From assembly GCA_002688325.1 (NCBI GenBank), contig NZCS01000031.1:1-43231 (forward strand): a DNA stretch of 43,231 nucleotides. The letters are read 5' to 3'. The notes below the pieces were generated by a model. The model did no database searches. It was not told the origin of the DNA and saw nothing but the letters and a program-made list of their open reading frames with translations. Shown piece after piece: positions 8,884 through 17,154 of this stretch; position 1 is the first letter of the stretch, and each line of letters begins with the position of its first letter. This stretch comes from an archaeon. GTDB taxonomy: Archaea > Nanobdellota > Nanobdellia > SCGC-AAA011-G17 > ARS1178. The translations under genes and the position numbers were made by a program.

Positions 8884-10185
8884 TCATTTCTTAACACCCC
8901 TAAAATCTCTTCTTTTCATCTGTTTCAAAAAAGGATAAAACCCATTTTTTAAAATTTTAAACTTAAACATTCTCCCACATATATACTTACTTCTCAAATA
9001 ATACTTCTTATATAATTTCTTCTTTATCTCAACTAATTCTTTCCAAGTAAAATCAGTTCCTATCTTCCCAGCATTCTTCAAACTTTCATCCCAACTATCT
9101 TCATCAATCAAACCTTCTCTTTTCCCTAACTCATAAATCTCAGTACCAACATAAGGAGTCATGATACTAACTAAAAAATAATCTAAATCTAATTTTTTTG
9201 CAACTTCAAAACTTTCATCAATAGTCTCTCTTGTTTCTCCAGGACTTCCAATAATAAAATATCCTCTTGTACTTATTCCAATTTCTTTACAATCCTTAAC
9301 AACTTCCTTAACTTTTTCAATCGTAATACCTTTCTTCAAACTTTTCAATATTTTTTCACTTCCTGATTCAATACCTAAAGAAACCATATGACATCCTGAT
9401 TCATACATCTTTTCTAATAATTCTCTATCACTAGTATCAACTCTAAACTGACAACTCCAACTAATTCCTAAATTATTAATACCTTCACAAATCTCCAAAG
9501 CTCTGTCTCTATCCATGCTAAATAAATCATCTCTTATCCAAACTTCTTTAATTCCTTTCTCTTTTATATCTTTAAACTCTTCAATCACATTTTTAGCACT
9601 TCTACTTCTCCAAACATGACCAAAAACTTCGTTGTAACAATAAATACATTTAAACGGACAACCTCTAGAAGTTATCAACATAGTATAAGGTTTTTTCTTT
9701 GCTAAAGGATTATAATATTTATCATTTTTAATTAAATTTCTATCTGGAAAAGGTAATTCATCTAAATCTCTTATCAATTCTCTTTTTTCATTTCCATACA
9801 AACCTTTTACATTTTTCACATCTTCATTTTTACTTAACTTCTCAACATAACTTTTAACTGTTAATTCAGGTTCACCAATAACCAATTCTCCATATTTCTT
9901 AAAAATTTCAGGAGTAGAAGTAACATGAGGACCAAATATCAATTTTTTACCTTTTATTTTTTCCAAACATTCAAATATTTTCTCCATATTCAAAGGAGGA
10001 TTATTATAATAATCTACACTCGCAGTACTAACTATATTCAAATCACTTTCTTCCAATTCTTCACTAAAATTAAAATCTACCAACTTTACTTCATGTTCTT
10101 TTAACAAACTAGCAATATAACCCAAAACTAATGGAGGCAATATTGAAGTTTCTTCTGATGGTAAATTAATCAAGTTTATTTTCAT
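8884..10185 (-). CDS. B12-binding-domain radical SAM protein
   Basis: 433 residues from the chosen ATG. The N-terminal 130 residues have the cobalamin-binding Rossmann pattern (LPPLVLGYIASLLKEHEVKLVDFN). The radical SAM core follows with RGCPFKCIYC, giving the CxxxCxxC for the 4Fe-4S cluster, and the later GIESGSEKIL and YFIIGSPGETRET blocks. Such class B-type enzymes carry out methylations or ring/chain chemistry on lipids, hopanoids, antibiotics or cofactors. The frame is open 17 codons further upstream, but only with a TTG start that overlaps the promoter. The ATG at 10185 fits the promoter repeat at 10202-10226. The setting among glycan and flippase genes suggests a lipid or glycan substrate. 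Confidence 0.88.
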   Translation of the reverse strand: MKINLINLPSEETSILPPLVLGYIASLLKEHEVKLVDFNFSEELEESDLNIVSTASVDYYNNPPLNMEKIFECLEKIKGKKLIFGPHVTSTPEIFKKYGELVIGEPELTVKSYVEKLSKNEDVKNVKGLYGNEKRELIRDLDELPFPDRNLIKNDKYYNPLAKKKPYTMLITSRGCPFKCIYCYNEVFGHVWRSRSAKNVIEEFKDIKEKGIKEVWIRDDLFSMDRDRALEICEGINNLGISWSCQFRVDTSDRELLEKMYESGCHMVSLGIESGSEKILKSLKKGITIEKVKEVVKDCKEIGISTRGYFIIGSPGETRETIDESFEVAKKLDLDYFLVSIMTPYVGTEIYELGKREGLIDEDSWDESLKNAGKIGTDFTWKELVEIKKKLYKKYYLRSKYICGRMFKFKILKNGFYPFLKQMKRRDFRGVKK

Positions 10186-10201
10186 AGAATTAAACAAATT
10201 A

Positions 10202-10226
10202 AACTGTTCTTTATATGGATTTCTAT
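10202..10226 (-). promoter_or_regulatory. Promoter block of the radical SAM gene, copy 2 of the exact 25-bp repeat
   Basis: Identical over 25 bases to 7803-7827 and in the same position relative to the gene. On the minus strand ATATAAAG reads as the TATA box and AACAGTT lies between it and the start. This supports ATG 10185 as the true start of the radical SAM gene. Confidence 0.65.
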
Positions 10227-10270
10227 CCTCAAGCAATAATTATATAAAACCCAACATTTCTACCAAAACC

Positions 10271-11602
10271 ATGAAAGGAAAAAAAGAAACAATATACACA
10301 TTTTTATTCATCATTTTATCTAAAGTTCTAACCTATGTAATGCTTTTAGTTCTTGCTAATTTTTTCATAAAAGATATTTATGGAGAAGCATCTTTTTTCA
10401 TGTCTATCTTCTCAATTATAATGTTTTTCACTTTACTAGGAATCCCAACTATAACAGTACCATGGATTATAAAAAAGAAAGACACACATTCAGTTTTCTA
10501 CTTCTTATTATTTTTCAACTTAATCTTAACAATCATAGGTTTAATAATTTCAATAAAATATCCTATGATCCTACCATTAATCATCATGCTTCCATTCTTA
10601 TTCATCAGAGGTTTTGCAAGAACTTTCCTAAGAGTAAAATACAAATATCACTTACTCCAATTTCTTAATGCTCTTTATCCATTTTTCGCTATCATTTTCC
10701 TTTTCATACTAAAAGAACATCAAACTTTAGGAATTTTATTCTCTTACTCCTTAAGTTACATCCTAAACTCAATTTTTATGTTTTTACCAGTTAAATCAGA
10801 AATATTTTCACTTTTCAAGAAATTCTCTTTAAATTTAACAACAATAAAAGCTTACATAAAAAAAGGATTAATAGTTTCTTCTATTTCTCTATCTTTTCTT
10901 TTCCTAGGATGGATTGACTCTACAATTTTAGGATTTCTTTCAACATACAAAAATGTAGCTCAATATAACATAGCAGGACCATTATCAAATATTATTGCAA
11001 TCATTCCATCCTCATTATCATTCTTCTTACTTACAAAATCTTCAGAACTAAAAGATTCAAAACCAATCTTAAACTCAACCTTAAGAGTTTCTTTCTTCTT
11101 ATCATTCCTAATAGCTATAACTTTAAATTCATTTATTTTCTTAATCACAAAAATTTTCTTCCCAAAATACATAGGAATAGAATTTTATTTCATGATTTTA
11201 TCAATAGGTTTAATTTTTTACTCTTTATACTCTTTAATTTACACAAATCTAACAGCTCAACTAAAACCAGAAAAAGCACTAATACCTATCTTATCAGCAG
11301 CAATTCTAAATATAATCTTAGATATAATTTTAATTCCAAAATTTAACCTAACAGGAATCACAATCGCAACAACCCTATCACATCTACTAGCATTTTCATT
11401 ATTATCTTTCAAAACAAAAATTTCAAGAAGATTTATCCTAATCCTACCTTTAATTTTACTAATTCCATTCTCATTTTACTTAAAATTTTACGGTTTACTA
11501 CTATTACCAATAGCAATTTTCTTAATGTTAATCCTAAAAATCACAAAAAAACAAGATTTACTATCTATTTTAACAACTTTCAAATCAATTTTAAACAAAT
11601 AA
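10271..11602 (+). CDS. Polysaccharide/lipid-linked glycan flippase (MOP superfamily)
   Basis: 443 residues with about 12 to 14 predicted membrane helices across the whole length. The N-terminus (KETIYTFLFIILSKVLTYVMLLVLANFFIKDIYGEASFF) is typical of Wzx/RfbX and MATE-like exporters, where the first helix and the yGxa motif follow a charged start. These proteins move lipid-linked oligosaccharides across the membrane. It is divergent from the radical SAM gene and followed by a CDP-alcohol phosphotransferase-like gene. This is consistent with a cluster for surface glycan or glycolipid assembly (inference). Confidence 0.85.
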   Translation: MKGKKETIYTFLFIILSKVLTYVMLLVLANFFIKDIYGEASFFMSIFSIIMFFTLLGIPTITVPWIIKKKDTHSVFYFLLFFNLILTIIGLIISIKYPMILPLIIMLPFLFIRGFARTFLRVKYKYHLLQFLNALYPFFAIIFLFILKEHQTLGILFSYSLSYILNSIFMFLPVKSEIFSLFKKFSLNLTTIKAYIKKGLIVSSISLSFLFLGWIDSTILGFLSTYKNVAQYNIAGPLSNIIAIIPSSLSFFLLTKSSELKDSKPILNSTLRVSFFLSFLIAITLNSFIFLITKIFFPKYIGIEFYFMILSIGLIFYSLYSLIYTNLTAQLKPEKALIPILSAAILNIILDIILIPKFNLTGITIATTLSHLLAFSLLSFKTKISRRFILILPLILLIPFSFYLKFYGLLLLPIAIFLMLILKITKKQDLLSILTTFKSILNK

Positions 11603-11663
11603 CTTAATTATATATTTCTCACTAACTAAATACTTTTATACTCTTTTTTCTTACTTTTTAACA

Positions 11664-12323
11664 ATGCCAACAATAAAACAAATAAGAAAAACTCAACCAA
11701 AATCAGCAAATAACTTAGATAAATATTTTCATAGATTTATTTCAGCATACACCACTAAATTCTTTCTTTCTTTAAACCTAACAGGAAATCAAGTTACTAT
11801 TATCTGGATTTTAACAGGAATTATATCATCTTTATTCTTCTTAAAAGGTTCTTATTTTTTATCTTTGATAGGAGCATTAATACTTTTATTATCTTTCATT
11901 TTAAATTTTTCAGATGGAGAAGTTGCAAGATACAACAAACAAACATCAGTTAATGGTTTTTATCTAGATTGTGTAGGACATTTTATTGTAACTACGACAG
12001 TTATAACTGCAATTTCATTTGCTTTATTCTATAAATTCTCTTCCCTAATTTTCTTAATTTTCGGATTTTCAACAATTATCTCTTTACTTTTAATCAGAAT
12101 GGCATCTACAGAAAAATATGAAGTTTTACAAACAACAAAAACCAAACCTAAAAAATCTAAAAAACAAACAAAATCAGACCTAATTGTCTTACTAAATCCT
12201 GTTTATCTAATCTTAATTTTTTCTATTTTCAACTTACTACCTTTACTAATAACTTTATATGGAATATTCTTACCTTTATTCTTTATCAGAAAACTATATA
12301 AAGAGTTCAAATATGGTTTTTAA
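11664..12323 (+). CDS. CDP-alcohol phosphatidyltransferase-like membrane protein with altered acidic motif
   Basis: 219 residues and about five to six membrane helices. The family signature D-x2-D-G-x2-A-R-x8-G-x3-D-x3-D is present as N81-F-S-D84-G-E-V-A-R-x8-G98-x3-D102-x3-H106. So the first and last of the four metal/catalytic aspartates are Asn and His. The enzyme class joins a CDP-linked lipid or alcohol to a second alcohol in phospholipid synthesis. With N81 and H106 it may be a variant subfamily with a different metal site or substrate, or it may be inactive. It sits with the flippase and the SMR-type protein on the same strand with short spacers. Confidence 0.8.
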   Translation: MPTIKQIRKTQPKSANNLDKYFHRFISAYTTKFFLSLNLTGNQVTIIWILTGIISSLFFLKGSYFLSLIGALILLLSFILNFSDGEVARYNKQTSVNGFYLDCVGHFIVTTTVITAISFALFYKFSSLIFLIFGFSTIISLLLIRMASTEKYEVLQTTKTKPKKSKKQTKSDLIVLLNPVYLILIFSIFNLLPLLITLYGIFLPLFFIRKLYKEFKYGF

Positions 12324-12338
12324 AAAATGAGGAGAAAA

Positions 12339-12698
12339 ATGTCAGCAATAATATATATTTTCATTTCAATCATCTTAGCAGTCACAGGACAATTTTTATT
12401 AAAAAAAGGAATGAATAAAATAGGAACAATTTCTTTATCACAATTATCTTCTAACTTATTTAAAATTTTTACAAATATTTATATTCTAACAGCTTTACTA
12501 GTTTTTGTTATATCTTTTTTAATATGGTTAACTGTTTTATCAAAGTTTGACTTATCATACGCATACCCATTAGTTTCAACAGGATATATCTTAGTAGCTC
12601 TAGTATCATTATTTTTCTTAAAAGAAAATATCACGTTATCAAGATGGTTAGGAATTTTCTTAATAGCTATCGGAAGTTATGTTTTAACTAGAACTTAA
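12339..12698 (+). CDS. Four-helix SMR/EamA-type membrane protein (ArnE-like)
   Basis: 119 residues and four membrane helices. The C-terminal half FDLSYAYPLVSTGYILVALVSLFFLKENITLSRWLGIFLIAIGSYVLTRT matches the small multidrug resistance/EamA pattern (AYP, KExxS/T, G-x2-L-I-x-G). ArnE-like members flip lipid-linked sugars such as aminoarabinose-phospholipid, which would fit the neighbouring flippase and phosphotransferase. The first ATG of the frame is at 12327. I prefer 12339 because GAGGAG lies six bases ahead of it. The gene begins almost directly after the phosphotransferase stop, so one transcript is likely. Confidence 0.8.
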   Translation: MSAIIYIFISIILAVTGQFLLKKGMNKIGTISLSQLSSNLFKIFTNIYILTALLVFVISFLIWLTVLSKFDLSYAYPLVSTGYILVALVSLFFLKENITLSRWLGIFLIAIGSYVLTRT

Positions 12699-12699
12699 A

Positions 12700-12990
12700 A
12701 TGCCAATAAAAGAAACAGAATACGGAAAAGAATGTCCAATAAGGATTTTTGAATTAGAAGCAATGGGACAAACAATAATCTATACTACAGATCCAGTTGA
12801 ATCATGTTTAAGGTGTAATTTTGGTGATCAATCAGTTGAAAAATTTGACTTAGAAAAAATATGTCAATGTCCTGAAGGAATGACTTACAAAGAATATGTT
12901 AGTCTAGGATCACAATACCAAGAAACAGAAGGACCACATACTAAAATAGGATTTAGAAAATTTGTAGAACAACAATTAGTTAGAACTTAA
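12700..12990 (+). CDS. Hypothetical protein with paired cysteines
   Basis: 96 residues with no membrane segment. Four to five cysteines are arranged as C12, then CLRC (about 46-49), then CQC (about 64-66), in a short protein, so a zinc or iron-sulfur site is possible. The start is one base after the stop of the SMR gene, suggesting the same operon. It overlaps the convergent secD end by 4 bases. The family is not recognised. Confidence 0.6.
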   Translation: MPIKETEYGKECPIRIFELEAMGQTIIYTTDPVESCLRCNFGDQSVEKFDLEKICQCPEGMTYKEYVSLGSQYQETEGPHTKIGFRKFVEQQLVRT

Positions 12991-14492
12991 TTCTTCAACA
13001 ACTTCTCAATCATACTAGCGAAAGCAGGTCTCGTTACAAATACCCCAATTGTAACTCCAATTATTGTTGTTAATGCAAAACCTCTTACTAATCCTGCACC
13101 AGCATTCCACAAAGGCAACATTGCTGCAACAGTTGTAAAGTAAGCAACAAATATAATAAAGAATGCTTTCTTCAATTTATCTTTCCAATCATAAGCTATA
13201 TCTCCACTCATTACTTCATCTGTAATAACAATCTGATCATCAACACCAGTACCAACTGATGCTAATATTCCAGCAATAGCAGCTAAATCTAATCTCCATC
13301 CAATAAACGCAGCAACACCAACAATAATAAATATCTCACTCATCATTGTTATAACTGCAGGTAAAATAATTTTAAAATTTCTATATCTAATAAATATAAC
13401 AACAGCAACAGACAATATTGCTAAAGCACCAACTAAAAATATATTTCTAAAAAACTCTAAACCCAATCTTGGAGAAATACTATCCATCTTAACAATTTCC
13501 AATTCAAAAGGCAAACTACCAACCATTAATATTGTTTGTAATTTATTCATGTTTTTCAAAGCATCATCTAATGCTTCATCCCTATTAACACCACTTCCAG
13601 GACCACTAATTAATATATCCGCAGTCTCAACACCTTTTAAATCAGCACCAATAAATAAACTATCAACTAACTCTCCATCCAAATAAAAATCAATTTTTTT
13701 ACTCAAATATCTTCCATTACTCTCATTTGCTTCTAACTTTCCTGTTAGTTCTGCATGTTTTTTCGCAGCTTCATTACTCAAAGTAACTCTAAATTCAAAT
13801 CTACACTGTTCTTGATTTCCTTCAACAGCACCACACTGACTTACACCAGAACAACTTCCATCATCCTTACAAACATTCTTAATATCTTTTTTTTCTCCAA
13901 TAAAAACAATATCTTCACCTATTTTAGCTTCGAATTTACCTTGTTGTCCTATCAACTCTCTAACTTCATCTTGTGTTGCTCCACTTATCTCAACTAATAA
14001 AAATTTATTTCCTGATAAATCATTAGCTTTTCTAATATTCAAATCACTTAAACCATAAACATCTAATCTCGTCTTCATTATACTATCTAAATTATCCATT
14101 TGCTGATCACTAACTTTCTCTTTAGGTTTTAACAAAACTCTTGTTCCACCTGCTAAATCCAAACCCTTTTTTATCTTACTTTTATCAACTTCTTTAACTA
14201 TAATATTCAAACTATTACCTAAATAAGCATAATTACTTCTATCTGTACTAATATCAATTTTCTCACCAAGAACAACATCACTAAAATCCTCTAAAGTTTC
14301 TATATTCTTACCATTTATTATCTTTATAATCTCTCCACTACCCATTCCTTGATCCAATAACTCTTCCTGATTAACTTTAACTACTTCAATACCTTCTTTC
14401 CAAGGAGTAGGCTTAATAGCTACTACAGTTAATAATAATACAACTATTAAAATAATCATTCTCCAATCCGAAAATATTTCTTTAATTTTCAT
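12987..14492 (-). CDS. secD: Protein-export membrane protein SecD, archaeal type
   Basis: 501 residues. One N-terminal helix (MIILIVVLLLTVVAIKP), a large outside domain with KKGLDLAGGTRVLLKP as the SecD signature, and a C-terminal block of five helices ending GFALTTIIGVTIGVFVTRPAFASMI. The helix motif GVDDQIVITDEV is the archaeal form of the proton-relay segment. SecD works with SecF to drive late steps of Sec-dependent export, using the ion gradient. It is the last gene of a secF, unknown gene, secD operon. The frame extends two codons further to a TTG, but ATG 14492 is the natural start and overlaps the preceding gene by 11 bases. Confidence 0.95.
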   Translation of the reverse strand: MKIKEIFSDWRMIILIVVLLLTVVAIKPTPWKEGIEVVKVNQEELLDQGMGSGEIIKIINGKNIETLEDFSDVVLGEKIDISTDRSNYAYLGNSLNIIVKEVDKSKIKKGLDLAGGTRVLLKPKEKVSDQQMDNLDSIMKTRLDVYGLSDLNIRKANDLSGNKFLLVEISGATQDEVRELIGQQGKFEAKIGEDIVFIGEKKDIKNVCKDDGSCSGVSQCGAVEGNQEQCRFEFRVTLSNEAAKKHAELTGKLEANESNGRYLSKKIDFYLDGELVDSLFIGADLKGVETADILISGPGSGVNRDEALDDALKNMNKLQTILMVGSLPFELEIVKMDSISPRLGLEFFRNIFLVGALAILSVAVVIFIRYRNFKIILPAVITMMSEIFIIVGVAAFIGWRLDLAAIAGILASVGTGVDDQIVITDEVMSGDIAYDWKDKLKKAFFIIFVAYFTTVAAMLPLWNAGAGLVRGFALTTIIGVTIGVFVTRPAFASMIEKLLKN

Positions 14493-14973
14493 AAACAAAC
14501 TCCGGTGTTTCTAATTTAATTCCATGTCTTTCTAATGTTTCTTCTCTATATTTATGCCCACATTGAGTAAGATGTAATAATTTTTCTTGTATTCTTTCTC
14601 CTAATTCCTTGTCTACACCATTATCACTTTCAACAAAAACTTCTAAATCAGATTTAATTTCACCCAATAAATCCCTAACTTCAAATAAAACCCTATAATC
14701 TTCATCATTTTCATCTAATCTATCAAAAGGTAATTCTCCATAGTTTTTTTCTAACCATGAAATATTCTCATATATCCCACCAATAACAGTTTCATCAAGT
14801 GTAACATCTATTGCTCCATGAATCCACCACTGTAAACCACTAATAACATTACCAAATCCACTATCTTCTTCTTCAATAGTTAACTCTCTACCTAATTCTC
14901 TTACTTTCCTCTCTCTTCTCCTCCACCAACTCAGATAGCATTCACATAACAACTTTATTTTCTCTCTATCCAT
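14482..14973 (-). CDS. Unknown soluble helical protein between secF and secD
   Basis: 163 residues from ATG 14973; an upstream in-frame ATG at 15009 would lie deep inside secF and is less likely. The protein is charged and helical, with a Trp-rich stretch (LSWWRRRERKVREL) and GLQWWIHGAIDVTLDETVIGG. It has no signal, no membrane helix and no known motif. The start overlaps the secF stop by 8 bases and the stop overlaps the secD start by 11 bases. It is therefore translationally coupled to both, which argues for a real gene and possibly a role linked to the Sec machinery. This is inference; archaeal secD and secF are normally adjacent. Confidence 0.65.
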   Translation of the reverse strand: MDREKIKLLCECYLSWWRRRERKVRELGRELTIEEEDSGFGNVISGLQWWIHGAIDVTLDETVIGGIYENISWLEKNYGELPFDRLDENDEDYRVLFEVRDLLGEIKSDLEVFVESDNGVDKELGERIQEKLLHLTQCGHKYREETLERHGIKLETPEFVYEN

Positions 14974-15829
14974 CTTTTCTCCTACTATACCAATATAAAA
15001 TTCCAGCATTCATGAAATATGTACTAATCACATCAACAAACAAACCAATTAAAATTATCAAAAACATCTGCTTCAATATCAATGAATTTGAAAAGATAAA
15101 AGCAACAGATAAAGCAACAATAGTAGTAACTGTCATTGTCAAACCAGTTTTTACACCACCAATCATTCTTTCAAATAATCCACCTTCTTTTCTCTTCAAC
15201 ATTCTAGTTGTCAACAAAACATCTGTATCAATACTATATCCCAACAACAACAAAAACGCAGCAACACCAGCAGTTGAAATTCTTATCCCAACCAAATCAA
15301 CAATTGCTAATGTAATAACTAAATCTAATATCGCAGCAAATATAACAGCAATACTAGGAATAAAACTTCTAAAAGCAACAAAAACAACAAATGCCATGAA
15401 TAAAAACGCAAATAAGATAGCTTTCAACATTTCCTTATAAAAACTCTCTCCTAAACTACTTCCTGTGATCTCAACACTAAAATCTTCACTACCAAATACA
15501 CCATATTTTTCTTCTAAAACACTTTTTAATTTCTTATCATCCACATCACCCGATTCAATAATAAATCCATTCAATTTTCCAACAGTACTCAATTCTCTCA
15601 CTAAAACATCATCAAACTTCCCATCTAAAAATTCTTCCAATTCTAAAACATCCACATTATCAATATAAACAGTAGCAGTTAAACCACCTTTCAAACTTAC
15701 ATCTTTATTTACTATATCTCCAGTTTTTGAATTAAAATCATAAATAACTACTAAACTTATAACTAATAATAAAATAGGTATTACAAAGAACTTCTTATAA
15801 TGTTTCTTATAAAATTCCTCATTAATCAT
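14966..15829 (-). CDS. secF: Protein-export membrane protein SecF, archaeal type
   Basis: 287 residues. A first helix (FFVIPILLLVISLVVIYDF), an outside domain beginning KDVSLKGGLTATVYI, then five helices. The conserved LLLGYSIDTDVLLTTRML is the archaeal SecF version of the GYSxxDT motif, with the ion-coupling Asp. It forms the SecDF complex that helps proteins leave the Sec channel. First gene of the operon with the soluble unknown gene and secD downstream. Length is normal for archaeal SecF. Confidence 0.95.
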   Translation of the reverse strand: MINEEFYKKHYKKFFVIPILLLVISLVVIYDFNSKTGDIVNKDVSLKGGLTATVYIDNVDVLELEEFLDGKFDDVLVRELSTVGKLNGFIIESGDVDDKKLKSVLEEKYGVFGSEDFSVEITGSSLGESFYKEMLKAILFAFLFMAFVVFVAFRSFIPSIAVIFAAILDLVITLAIVDLVGIRISTAGVAAFLLLLGYSIDTDVLLTTRMLKRKEGGLFERMIGGVKTGLTMTVTTIVALSVAFIFSNSLILKQMFLIILIGLFVDVISTYFMNAGILYWYSRRKDG

Positions 15830-15881
15830 CTTTTAAAGTGTTTTACTAAGCTTTATAAAGTTTATTCTTTTTAATAATAAA

Positions 15882-16409
15882 ATGATCCAAATCTTAAGAT
15901 TAAACCACAGAATTCACAGAGATGAAAGACTAACCACACATGTAGCCTTAACTGCAAGAGCATTCCTATCATCTAAACTATACTATTCAGGACAAAAAGA
16001 TTCTAATTTCGAAAATTCAATAAAAAAAGTAAATAAACAATTTGGTTCTAAATTTACAACAGAATATACTAAAAATCCTTTAAAACTTATCCAAAATAAA
16101 AAAAAATCTAAGTTTACAATTATTCATTTAACTGCTTATGGCTTACAATTACCAAAAATACTTAAAAAAATTAAAAACAAAAATATACTAATCATAGTAG
16201 GAGGATCAAAAGTAGAACCAGAATATTACAAACTATCAGACTTTAACATTTCAATCACATCTCAACCAATTTCTGAAGTTTCAGCTCTAGCAGTTTTCTT
16301 ACATGAATTCTTAAATAAAAAAGAACTAACTTCTACTTTCAAAGACGCAAAAACAAAAATTATTCCTTCTGAATTCAAAAAAGTAATCAAGAATAAAGAA
16401 AATCAATAA
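15882..16409 (+). CDS. trm56: tRNA (cytidine(56)-2'-O)-methyltransferase aTrm56
   Basis: 175 residues of the SPOUT (knotted) methyltransferase type. Diagnostic blocks are LRLNHRIHRDERLTTHVALTARAF at the N-terminus, TIIHLTAYGLQLP in the middle, and ILIIVGGSKVEPEYYKLSDFNISITSQPISEVSALAVFL, which forms the SAM-binding knot. The enzyme puts a 2'-O-methyl on C56 in the T-loop of archaeal tRNAs and so stabilises the D-loop/T-loop contact. It is archaea-specific, a good marker for the taxonomic domain. Its 3' end overlaps the convergent toxin-like gene by 23 bases. Two tRNA genes in this window have introns within or beside the T-loop on which it acts. Confidence 0.92.
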   Translation: MIQILRLNHRIHRDERLTTHVALTARAFLSSKLYYSGQKDSNFENSIKKVNKQFGSKFTTEYTKNPLKLIQNKKKSKFTIIHLTAYGLQLPKILKKIKNKNILIIVGGSKVEPEYYKLSDFNISITSQPISEVSALAVFLHEFLNKKELTSTFKDAKTKIIPSEFKKVIKNKENQ

Positions 16410-16803
16410 TATCTTTAGTATTCAAAACTTCAACATTTTTTAACTTCTTTAATTTCTTATCATCAGACCATAAAACAGAATTAGGATAAGCTAAAACAGA
16501 AGCAACAAAAGCTACATCATTAATATCTATCTTTTCAACCAATTTTAAAGCATCTTCTCTATAAGAATACAAAACTTCATCAGGTACAAACACAATTTTT
16601 TTCAATATTAAATTAAATAATTCACCAAAACTTTTTTCATCCATCCCAGATTTTCTAAATAAATCACCCTTATACTTTTCCATTTCTTCAAATATCACTA
16701 AAGGAAACAAAAAATAACTATCACTAATCAAAATAATTTTTCTAGTAATAGAATCTTTGATTAATGCAGAAAACAAAATATTAGAATCTATAACTATATT
16801 CAT
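16387..16803 (-). CDS. PIN-domain RNase, VapC-like toxin
   Basis: 138 residues. PIN-fold acidic residues are visible at D6 (VIDSNILFSAL), E39/E40 (FEEMEKY), D96 region (IDINDVAFVASVLAYP) and the SDDKKL segment near 113-116. PIN toxins cleave RNA, often tRNA or rRNA, with Mg2+. The paired upstream gene overlaps it by 4 bases (ATGA) and encodes a small antitoxin-like protein, so this looks like a type II vapBC module. The 3' end overlaps trm56 on the other strand. Confidence 0.85.
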   Translation of the reverse strand: MNIVIDSNILFSALIKDSITRKIILISDSYFLFPLVIFEEMEKYKGDLFRKSGMDEKSFGELFNLILKKIVFVPDEVLYSYREDALKLVEKIDINDVAFVASVLAYPNSVLWSDDKKLKKLKNVEVLNTKDIIDFLYS

Positions 16804-17021
16804 GCAAGAAACCTCTTAGTGGCTAAACGCTTTATTTTCTTACTAAACTTCTCTACATCTTCTTTTGTCAATTTACTTTTACTAGCTAGCCTATTTGCTA
16901 GTTTCAAGGTTTCTAATTTACCAATAAAAGCTTTTCTGGCTACTTCACTCCATTTAATTTCTGAAAACTGTTTCATTTCATCTTGCATTTCATCCGGAAT
17001 TGATAAAGTCATATTTCCCAT
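16800..17021 (-). CDS. VapB-like ribbon-helix-helix antitoxin
   Basis: 73 residues. MTLSIPDEMQDEMKQFSEIKWSEVARKAFIGKLE is the ribbon-helix-helix pattern (a short beta-strand, then two helices with WSEVAR). The C-terminal half is a basic helical tail that should bind the PIN toxin. It precedes the toxin and overlaps it by 4 bases, the usual vapBC order, with autoregulation expected. An alternative start lies three codons downstream at MTLSIP. Confidence 0.82.
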   Translation of the reverse strand: MGNMTLSIPDEMQDEMKQFSEIKWSEVARKAFIGKLETLKLANRLASKSKLTKEDVEKFSKKIKRLATKRFLA

Positions 17022-17110
17022 ATTATATCACCACAAATAATTATGTGTTCACACATATTTAAAACTTTCGGAAATTTTACTTCAAACAGTTAAATCATCA
17101 AAACATAATA

Positions 17111-17118
17111 TTTATATA
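17111..17118 (+). promoter_or_regulatory. TATA box of the PKD surface-protein gene
   Basis: TTTATATA stands about 30 bases ahead of a GAGGTG ribosome-binding site at 17144-17149 and ATG 17155. Transcription is expected to start near 17137-17143, giving a short leader that carries the Shine-Dalgarno. An AACAGTT heptamer lies upstream near 17087. Confidence 0.6.
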
Positions 17119-17154
17119 CTAAACTCACTATTTTCTACTAAAAGAGGTGTATGA

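Noticed and set aside
14974-15009. Longer start for the gene between secF and secD
   Set aside because: Twelve extra codons deep in secF; ATG 14973 gives the usual short overlap.
15012-15440. 142-residue plus-strand reading frame across secF
   Set aside because: Antisense shadow of a conserved gene; composition (Thr/Asn/Ile-rich without a domain) is what AT-rich antisense gives.
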